From assembly GCA_023105745.1 (NCBI GenBank), contig JALGQZ010000013.1, positions 23,126,105 through 23,190,104 of the forward strand: a stretch of DNA of 64,000 nt, given 5' to 3'. The position numbers and the translations under genes are program-made. The notes below the pieces were generated by a model. The model did no database searches, was not told where the DNA came from, and saw only the letters and a list, made by a program, of their open reading frames with translations. Positions 55,388-64,000 of this stretch are shown here, piece by piece (position 1 is the first letter of the stretch; every line of letters starts with the position of its first letter). Source of the DNA: Austropuccinia psidii. Taxonomy: Eukaryota; Basidiomycota; Pucciniomycetes; Pucciniales; Sphaerophragmiaceae.

Positions 55388-58373
55388 GAATCCAACGTTT
55401 CACCAAAAATTTGGGTCTTTCTCCAATGAAATAATAAAAGCCAATGGCTTTAGTAATTGTTTTCATAGAAATGAGAAGGATGCCAATATTTTTTACTTAT
55501 TATTTGCTTACATTATTTGAAAAATCAGCCAAACAGAAGGCTCCATCTCCCATTGAATCCTGTGGCTATGGGCAATAATTTGCTGTATACTCCACACTTT
55601 TGGATTTTTCTTTCAAAAAAGCTATTCTTTAAATTCTCCAGAAAAACTCAACTACTTTTCACCAGACCACTGAGAAACCTCCTATTTTTGATCAGCTTCC
55701 CATCATTACAAGCTTTGTTTGTTCTTTTTGAATCAGCTCCAAGCTATATTCAAGGGCTAAAAGCCTTATATTTATTCATCCAATAACCCAAGAATAAAAT
55801 AATCATGGAAATCAAGAAAGGATTCAAAATGAAAAACAAAGATATCAACAGAAGAAAATGAAGCTTTCCAAAATATAAACCTCTTTTTACTTTCCATTTA
55901 TTTTGACATAGATTTTCAACCTTAATCAAGGAATCTTATGCATAAAATGGGATGTCTCATTCAAACTTAAATAGAAATTTAATTATTTTCATTTTTTGAA
56001 ATATATATAGCTAGGTATATTTGGGATTGTCCTTCATTAATTCTGTTTGGATTCCTGACTTTGAATATCAAGATTCCTATAATGAAGAGCTTGTTACAAT
56101 TATATTGACATAATCAAGACTACAGTTCCTTTAATCTCATGTTTTTTCAACTCAAACTTGATATAAAGTTACTATTAGGGTAAGAAACCACCCAATTTTC
56201 CAAAGGGACATGAAGATAATCCTCCATCCCCATAAGTTATGGAATTTGTGGCAAAAACAAACTTCATGCTTCTCATGATACTATTATTAATAGTCTAATT
56301 TTCAAGAAATATAATCATTTGCCATGAAATAAAGCTATGAATAAGAAATATGAACTACAAACTTATTTGTCACTCACAAAAAAGATGATTGTACTACATG
56401 CAACATTCTTTGAAATACAAATATAGACTTAAAGCCAAAAGCCAGCGTTATTAGTAGAAAAAGAATTTATTATATATTATTACTCTTAAGTGAATTGCAT
56501 TTACCATGAATTCCTGTTAAGATCAAACCCAAAATGATTTTTCCAAAGATCAATTCTTCTAAGCCATATTGCCTTGATATATTGAAAACCCACATATGCC
56601 TCACTAATCCCATTCATAAAACATTTTACAGGATGATTGAATTTTTTATGTCATGAAAGTCAAAATTTACTTTTTTATAAAAAAAACAACAAGGAGAATC
56701 TTGCAGTAGCCTTTCTCTGGAAGTCACATCTGCACTGGTACCATTAATGGGTGACCCAGATTTATTTATATCCTGTAGTCCTGCTGGTATAAGGCACACC
56801 AATCTAGAGAAAAATCACAATAAGAAATTTTTCATTTAAAGATTGATTGAGTTTAATCATTCCAACAAAATAAAAATCACTATTGCAATAGTGATTTTTT
56901 TTCATTTTACCATAAAGGATTAATATATTTGTCCCCATCAGGAAGAACAAACTATCAATCCATCAACTAGCCAGATACAAAAGCTCTGAAAGTTGTGGGT
57001 GTTCACTTATCTCACACATGGAGCCCCATTTCCTTAGCTCTTCTCAGAAAGTATTTTGGTTACCTCAATTTCACTCACAGATCCTAAATATACCCAGTGT
57101 AAATGACCTTCCAAAAATCCAATCCCTTACACCATTTTTAAAAAATTCACCCAAGCCTCATAAAAGGAAATAATTAGAATTTATTCTGGATGGAAAACCA
57201 CAAAATGGAAAATAAGAAAATTCTCTGTGGTTAAATAAGCAATCATCCCAATCTATAAGAATCAATTTGATATATAGCCTCACAAAACAGCCATTCAATG
57301 ACCTCAAAGAATCCTTCAGCCATACTCCTTTGGGCTGTTTGTTTGCAAATGACGTGGAACTAGGAAAAGAAATTCAATTCATATCACTCATATATCTTAC
57401 TCTTGGAGATGATGAAAGAGAATTTATTTCCACCATTCAATTTCTTGAGAAAAAAAATTCCACACTAATAATATGTTTACCTCATTTGATAAAGAATTGG
57501 GAAATTTAAATCAAATTACACACAGAAATATCCAGACTCAATCTTGTCACCTTTAATAGGAATTAAGGAAAGTAGACTGTAATTAACAAATGATCCATTG
57601 CTGATATTTTAATATATAGCTATCATTTGTTAGCCTATGAGCTTGGTAAGCCTAATAATATAGAAAGCTCTTGGTTATAGAATAGTGGATAGTACCAAAT
57701 TTGCTTATATGAGGCCCAGTGAGACTTTATACTTATTATTCATAGAGTGTGGATTTCTGATGCAAGATATAGAAATTATATTAGCATAACTAGTCAAATA
57801 AGAAGTCAGAAGTCAACATTCCTTAAAGAAATTAGGGGAATCAAAAATTCCAGATGAATTTTCCTGACAGGAACCCCTATTCAAAACAGTATTAATTACT
57901 TGATGAGCTTAATCACCTTCATTCAAGATCCTGAAAATGAAACAAAAGATAATGCAGAACCAACTATATTCTAGAAGCTCAAGAAAAAAATGATATCCCC
58001 CTTCAGTTATGACTCAGGCATCTTTCTCTACAAAGAGAAAATGTAGCATTTTGAATGTTCTACCTGCAATTAATCATGATTATATCCACAAACCTCTCTC
58101 AGATTGGGAATTGAATAGATAACATGATATTTACAAATATCTCTCATCATCATCTTCATAAGGCCCAAAATTTTCTGCAAGTATATCAACAATCTTTTCC
58201 TTTGTTATAATCATCACTTTCTTAGTTAAAGTATATATGACATTGATGGGATGATACCCCCATATGTTACACAGATAGAAGGGACCTTTCTAGATATTAA
58301 AATAATGAAACATGTTGGAATCAAAACAAGTCCACAAAGCACTAAAACTCAGAGGCACCTGAAAATCCTTATA
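55388..58373. other. AT-rich sequence, no gene recognised
   Basis: No coding alignment was found. The longest frames (55517-55786 and 57267-57509, 80-89 codons) are not recognised; the second (FANDVELGKEIQFISLIYLT...) looks protein-like and may be a retroelement fragment, but there is no support beyond composition. A perfect 28-bp palindrome lies at 56872-56899. Confidence 0.35.
56872..56899. repeat. Perfect 28-bp palindrome
   Basis: The left half AAAAATCACTATTG is exactly complementary to the right half CAATAGTGATTTTT, with no loop. It is isolated in AT-rich sequence. Confidence 0.8.
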
Positions 58374-60272
58374 TTAAAGATTTGTCTATGAAACTGTTGA
58401 TAATATTCCTATTAATAAACAGTACTATGACTTTCCTTATGAAATATAATAATGTAAATTATCATAACCACAATTAAATAATTAATTAATTTTCTTTTTT
58501 ACTTTCTATGCACTACTAATGATTATAACAGTAAGCAGTAATTATTCACAAGAATCAATTACAAGAAGTATTTAATAATAAAACTTCTTTATTAAAATAA
58601 TTAAATTATTTTAGTATATAATTATCTTTTGCAAAAATAATTATAAATATAATTCTTGAAGAGAACTATTACTAGAGAAAAATATTTAAGAGTAAAGTAA
58701 AAACACTCAATAATACTCCAAAGAACTTATTGAATGATAATAGTAGGGAAATTTGATAGATAATTGTGGATTTAAAGGATCAAAATTGATTTATAACAGG
58801 ATTAAAACAGTATATAGTTTATTTACATGATTTCAGATCTTTCTGATTTATTCTGAAAGCATAAAACACTTAAGAAAAGATTAACTAATACTTACTTGTT
58901 GGTAATAAAGGTATAATTGAATAATGTGATGATTTGGAAAAAACAGCAAGAGGAGGCCTCTTTTAAGTCCAAGACAGCTCACAGAGGCATTCCATGGAGA
59001 AAACTGTAAAGCCAGTGAGTGAGAAAACAGTAATTATTTTTTGATTAATGCTTGCATCATATGTTGTCATGTAAGATTATCATAATTATTTAATGGATGC
59101 TTTTACATGACTACCAACCCAAATATGGTTAAGAATAAAATGATTAGCAACTATAAATCTTCTTTTATTTCAAAATAAATATTTATTTCTCAAATTTATC
59201 AATGTTGTTGGAAATTTTATCACAGGTTGTATTTTCTGTGAATTTTTGAAGATTCAGTATTTCATGTAGAATTATCAAAAATGGACTGTAAGGAATGCTT
59301 TTGATTTTAATTATAAAACTGTAATTCCTTTTTCTTTATTTATGGATAATACTGTTCTACGTCGGTCCTGAAAGTTTCAGAAACATTCATTAATAATTTT
59401 ATCTTTAATGATTTTTTGAAGGTTTTGCCTCATTTTTACGTAGAATTGCAAATAGCACTATATTACTGGTTGCTATGAGGTAAATCAATGGATACTAGTC
59501 TAAAAATGTTTTATATTACTATTTTGAGGTTTATCCATGGAAAATCATTAAGAATTGAAATGGTTACAAGAGCCTAAGTTGCTCTTTACCTCCTTGGCAC
59601 ATCAAAATAGCAGCTTATTTGCTGCTTTCCTATGATTTAATGAGATTTTAACTTGGTAACCAAGTTCCCAAAAGGTTTTAGTATACTTCTTGGGAAATAT
59701 CAGCCATGCATCCAATCTTTAGAGTTTTCCATGCCTCAGAGGCCTCAGAAGTCGGGTACCCTGGCTCTCTTTGATGTCTTTTGTCCCCCTTAGCTGCTTT
59801 CATGTCAAAAATAGAAATTTAGGCTGAAAGACTGATATCCACTATGGGTGTACCAAAGGGGTATGTAAAAATACAATAATATTAAGTGCCACAAACATGC
59901 ATAACACTATTTTAGTGTATATGTAACATGGGATTTCTCACATTCCCATTATTTTGGCGTAAAATTGAGAAAAACAAAAATTTCAAAATTATTTTAAGTG
60001 TTATTGAAGTATTTTCTATATTACCACCTCTTAGAGTTAATTTAAGCTTATTCAATCTATGGAGCTACCCTAGGTGAATGTTTGTGTAAAATACAAATAT
60101 GGCCTCAAATCCATGGATTTACTTACTCACAAAACAGTTATCCCTCTTTTCTGAAATAAGAAATGATGAATTTTGAATATATGCATGACTTATGGGTTAT
60201 GCATAGTCTAAAATTCATTTTGAAGATAGTTTTGGCCTATTTGGGTATGTAAAATATACCTCAAGGCTCACA
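58374..60272. mobile_element. Second copy of element D (D2, about 1.9 kb)
   Basis: Collinear with 8132-10048 from start (AGATTTGTCTATGAAA versus AGATGTGTCTATGAAA) to end (CCTCAAGGCTCACA in both), including shared blocks such as CTTACTTGTTGGTA, GGTACCCTGGCTCTCTTTGA and GACTGATATCCACTATGGG. It is diverged, its start is altered, and no clear target duplication is visible. It confirms that D is a dispersed family. Confidence 0.8.
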
Positions 60273-60923
60273 TCTTATCATGCCATAATATCAACTATTC
60301 AACCCTAAAATCAGTAATTCTTTTGCAGTTAATAACATTTCTTGATTTGTTAGTTTGGTTATTTCCCCTATTTTTTCTGTGAAAATTTTGTTTTTACCTC
60401 TCCTTTTATAAAGATGAAGCTTTTGATTGACAATTATTGGTGATAAATTGGTATAATTGGAATTTTATTAGAAAAAACAAAATTATTTTTACTTGTGTTC
60501 ACAGAACAATAGGCCCAACTTCACAAGAGGCAGAAATTCAGAAATTTAAGGAAAAAAGTAATTCAGAATTATTTTGGCTTCAATTGGGGCTTCAGGGATT
60601 GGCCTGAATGTAACTTGTTCTGATGTTATATCTATAATGGTATGAATTATGATTATGTGACAATGAGGGAATTATTTAATATAATTTCAACATAAAATAT
60701 ATTTCTTGGATCCCCATAGGTTTCAGCTGCTGAGGAACAAGCTCTTCATTATCTAAATTGAATTAAAAAGGGAAGAATTCAAATTAACAAAATTTTTTAT
60801 CACCTAATACAGTGAAGATAAATGTGCAGAGGGTCTGTTGATTTATAAGAAGTTTTCTTTCATGAATAAATCAGAACCAATTCTTTTGGAGTTATGAAAT
60901 ACAGGTACAATAAAATAAGGGTG
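60273..60923. other. No gene recognised
   Basis: AT-rich sequence between element D2 and the palindromic module; no coding sequence or terminal repeat identified. Confidence 0.35.
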
Positions 60924-61045
60924 TTGGTAAACACACGTAAGCTTTTGGTAAAAACACGTAAGCCCTTACGTGTTTTTACTAAAAACTTACGTGTTTTTAC
61001 CAATTTATGGTAAAAACACGTAAGTTTCTGGTAAAAACACGTAAG
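60924..61045 (+). repeat. ACGTAAG palindromic module, copy 2
   Basis: Contains five or more copies of GGTAAAAACACGTAAG or its complement CTTACGTGTTTTTACC in alternating orientation, forming nested perfect hairpins (for example GTAAAAACACGTAAG/CTTACGTGTTTTTAC). It lies 660 bp beyond the end of the MULE-OTU gene, where a MULE terminal or subterminal repeat would be expected. The inverted relative is at 43317-43417. Confidence 0.7.
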
Positions 61046-61230
61046 TGACCTTAATTTTCAAAAAAAATTCCTCAGGCTCAGTTTTGAGGTTTTTTTTAAT
61101 TTTTTTTTGCCATATTTTTCCCGACTTGGCATGTCAATAAGCACAAATTTTTTCAATATTTTTTTTTTGCCAAATTTCACAAATTTGGCCAATATGCCAA
61201 AATGGCATATTTTTTTCAAAAATTCATTTA

Positions 61231-61600
61231 AAATGTTCCCACTTATGAATTTCCTTCATTTTTTTTAAAAAATAAAGGGTTCAATGTGAAGAATAAAGAA
61301 CCAGAATCCCATAATTTTGGGAATTATTTTGGGTGGGACAAGTGAAGGCGCAAAAAGAGTTTTTTTTTCAAATGTTTTTTCCCGTCATTGTAATATGCCT
61401 ATTTTTAAAAAGTGAATTTAATAACTTCCCACTTATGAATTTCCTTCATTTTTTTTTAAATTAAAGGGTTCAATCTGGACAATAAAGAACCAGAAGCTCA
61501 TGAATTGGGAAGATTTTTTGGGTGGGACCACAAGTGAAGGCGCAATGGGTGTTTTTTTTAACTGTTTTTTTTCTTGTGTGTAATATGACTATTTTCAAGT
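61231..61600. repeat. Tandem duplication of about 190 bp
   Basis: Two units (about 61231-61427 and 61428-61600) share TTCCCACTTATGAATTTCC, AAAGGGTTCAAT, AATAAAGAACCAGAA, TGGGTGGGAC and AAGTGAAGGCGCAA in the same order. They lie between the palindromic module and the OTU exon, probably within the same MULE element. Confidence 0.75.
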
Positions 61601-61707
61601 ACAAAAGTTCCACATGTTTGATAAAAAAGGAGACTGAGGTGGGATTTAAGCAATAAAAATGACTGAGGAGGGGAATAATTGGCATAAATTGTATATATAA
61701 AAATCAT

Positions 61708-64000
61708 TCAATAAGAATCAACCTCCAAAATAGTGGGTTTTTTCTGAGAGGGGGGAGGAAGATTGGACAAATACAACATTCTGTGTTTCTTAAATTTATC
61801 AGCCCACCCCAGGGCTTGTTTTTGGGCATGAATCTCCCAGTTCACAGTAATGGGGGGGACTGGATAAACTTTAGAAATGATGATGTCCAATGGAACAAAA
61901 TGAGCACAACTATTCAAGAAGCAGATGAAAATGGGGGGATTATCATTTGGAGGACAGAAATAAGGGAAAAAGGAAAAAGATTGGGCTGTGGAATAAAAGA
62001 AAACTGGTCTTTTATACTTATTTGCAATTGGATCCCCCATGTCAGGCATGGACATCCACTTGCTTTTTGGAGCCTGGCCAACATCTTCATACCATTCAAT
62101 TCTTTCCAAATAAGAGGATACTGAGGGAATTAAGGTGTTCATGGCTTCATAAAGGTCTTGATTTTGGTGAATTTCTTCAGCCAAGTCACCTCTGACATCA
62201 GCCCATTGATCTTGAGTCTTGTAAATGAAGTGGGATACTGTTCTGTAGCCACAGTTTCCATCACCCTGGACATTGATGGCCTTGAAGGTGTATTTCAATA
62301 TAAACTTGGGCAAGTCTTCTGAGCCAGTTATCTGATAACATAAGTTCAAAAAATGAATAAATATCAAAATAAACAACATAAAATTACATTAAAAAGAATC
62401 AGAAACTCACAAACAGCTTGGAGCATTCATCACTTGTGTGATAGTTGCTTTGACAATGCTCACAGGTCAGGTCAATTGCATCATAGATATTCAAACTGGT
62501 GGCAGGCTTGTGTGATTTTCTTTGTGATGTTTTGCTTCCAATTGCCAATCTTCTGGACCTTCTAAGGGTTACTTATGATTTATTTAATTCAGTTGCTGAG
62601 GGTAGTGAATCTGATGAACTGATGGATTTAGATAATGAGTCCTCAGAATCTTCAGAATCTTCAGATGAGTCCACTTCCATAATTGGAGAGGGGACATTTG
62701 ACTGGGATCTGGAAGTTGTTGTGCTGGTCACTTTTGATGGGGGTCTTCCTCTTCTCTTGGTTTGACTCTCAATGATTTCAAATCTTGAAGGTTCTCTTTT
62801 GTTTTTATTCTTGGCTCCTTGGGGTCTTCCACGGATATTCTTGCATTCTAGAGGGTCTTCATAATATTGATCATCCTCTTGACTCTTGGGAATTTGATCA
62901 AATGGGACTTTTCCAGTCAAAACATCTTGAAAATGTTGGAGTATTGGGGTGATTTCTGCCATTGGTCTTTGAAAAAGGTCTTCCCCAATGTCTTCAAATA
63001 TTTTCTTGGCTTCATTCTTTCTTTCTTTTTCAACACTTTGATCATCACCTTGAAAACCAGTCTGAGAAGAATATGACAAGTAAAATCAGTTAATAAGAAA
63101 AAAATAATAAGAAGAAATTAAAAAACCCTCACAGGCAAATTCAAATGCCACTGAGGATGGAAGTCTGATAATTCAAGCCTTTGGCGCTTGGCAAATTCCT
63201 TTTGGGTCTTATGCTTGCAAGGAATGCCTTTATAATTGTTGTATTTGTTGGTGCATTTTTCATTTGGAGGAAATTTTGTTTTGAAATTTTCAAAGGCAAT
63301 CTGAAGAGCATAATGAGACACCTTGCCATTGAGGGCACAGATGTGTGGAGGAAAATTCTTGACATGGGCAATCATTTCTTTGGAGATTCTGTTGATAATT
63401 TCAATAAATTGTTTTCTGAATGCCATGTGGAGTGCCCTGACTACCTCCAGGAGAGTACCAGTGGACTTTTGTAGCCAAAGTTTAACCATGGCATGGGCAC
63501 CTTCAACTCTGGAGGTAGAGCCCACACCCAGGTGGCAATGGTGGTTTGTCCAGGCTGGCACATATTACTCCTTTAGAGGAAGCCAAGTATTTTCCAAATA
63601 CTGCAAGACCTCAGCATTTTCAACTTGCTTTTGAAGCTTCTTCCAGTTGTCTTTGAAAGACTTTTCAGTGGGTGAATACATAAGCTGAGAAAAGAATCCC
63701 AAAGTCATTAATAAAGACAATAATAAGAAAAAAAGTGAAATAACATGAAATAAAATGAAGAATTATATTACTTGATTCCAAAGGCCCATAAAATTTTCAA
63801 AATCAGTTCCATGACCAATTTTCTTCATGCAATGAGCAGATACATCCTTGTTGATGTGCCAAATGCATAGCATGACTTTGGAGTCTGGGAAGAGTTTCTT
63901 AATAGAGTTTTTCAAGGCCAGATCCCTGTCAATAACAATAACTGGGGGGGGAACAAGATTGGTGTTGTTGAGGACCTTTTCAATGTATTGATTTAATGCC
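61708..64000 (-). pseudogene. MULE transposase-OTU protease fusion, three introns, partial at window edge
   Basis: Minus-strand exons 64000-63772, 63684-63132, 63061-62411 and 62331-61708 join in phase 0 through introns with GT/AG ends and TTCTCAG- or ATCAG-type acceptors. Exon 1: MULE core with IDRDLALKNSIKKLFPDS and the C2H motif LCIWHINKDV. Exon 2: TSRVEGAHAMVKLWL and a Cys/His cluster (CTNKYNNYKGIPCKH). Exon 3: two RGRP AT-hook-like motifs (IRGRPQGAKNK, RRGRPPSKV), a Ser/Asp run and a zinc knuckle (CEHCQSNYHTSDEC). Exon 4: OTU cysteine-protease domain with GDGNCGYRTV (catalytic Asp and Cys) and SCAHFVPL (catalytic His). TAA stops at 63565-63567 and right after LNKS (62573) break the frame; both could come from CAA. 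The N-terminus is beyond the window. Confidence 0.82.

Noticed and set aside
57267..57509. 80-codon protein-like frame
   Set aside because: Composition is plausible, but neither neighbours nor motifs support a family; left within the unannotated stretch.
60924..61045. Telomere-like or CRISPR-like repeat
   Set aside because: Units alternate in orientation and form hairpins, without unique spacers of constant length; the context is eukaryotic transposon DNA.

Overview
The window looks like transposon-dominated DNA from a rust fungus (Pucciniales). It is AT-rich and visibly poor in CpG. It is built from LTR retrotransposons of the chromodomain Ty3/Gypsy type, Mutator-like (MULE) transposases fused to an OTU protease domain, short fungal-type introns, and structured non-coding repeats. 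The Gag and Pol proteins resemble, from memory, families abundant in the myrtle rust Austropuccinia psidii; that species call is a recollection and was not checked. I see no convincing host housekeeping gene, tRNA or rRNA.

Layout. 1-2339: 3' end of a Gypsy element (integrase, chromodomain, 1.5 kb LTR), inserted in or beside an older gag-protease relic (2340-4640). 5370-10440: element C, a decayed plus-strand Gypsy element (LTR, gag, start of pol), interrupted by a 1.9 kb non-coding TG...CA element (D1, 8132-10048, TTCTG target duplication) and cut off at 10440 where element E begins. 10440-18416: element E, with a 2.35 kb minisatellite-rich LTR, a tRNA-type primer site, gag, two tandem pepsin-like domains and an unknown domain present in two copies, but no visible reverse transcriptase. 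21626-31890: element B, a complete minus-strand Gypsy element with 737-bp LTRs differing at two noticed positions, ATATT target duplications, and open gag and pol. B also carries an antisense, intron-containing gene for a Zn2Cys6-like protein, with a dense TGCGCA array beside it. 31896-36100: no recognisable feature. 36110-39393: Gypsy RT/RNase H and MULE-OTU relics. 40257-42749: unidentified degenerate coding sequence. 42780-44745: three kinds of palindromic repeats. 45207-55387: element F, a decayed relative of B in an LTR-internal-LTR-partial internal tandem. 58374-60272: second copy of D. 60924-64000: MULE-OTU transposase with three introns and a palindromic module near its end.

How the parts work together. 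B, C and F share a replication design: gag and pol in different frames joined by a GGGAAAA -1 slippery heptamer just before the gag stop, a hairpin in the LTR, and sequence immediately after the hairpin complementary to the first ~15 nt after the 5' LTR. The last feature replaces a tRNA primer site and suggests self-priming, as known for Tf1-type chromoviruses. E instead has a TGG-type primer site. The most novel items are the self-priming signature with covariation, the antisense Zn2Cys6 gene in B, and the unknown duplicated domain of E.
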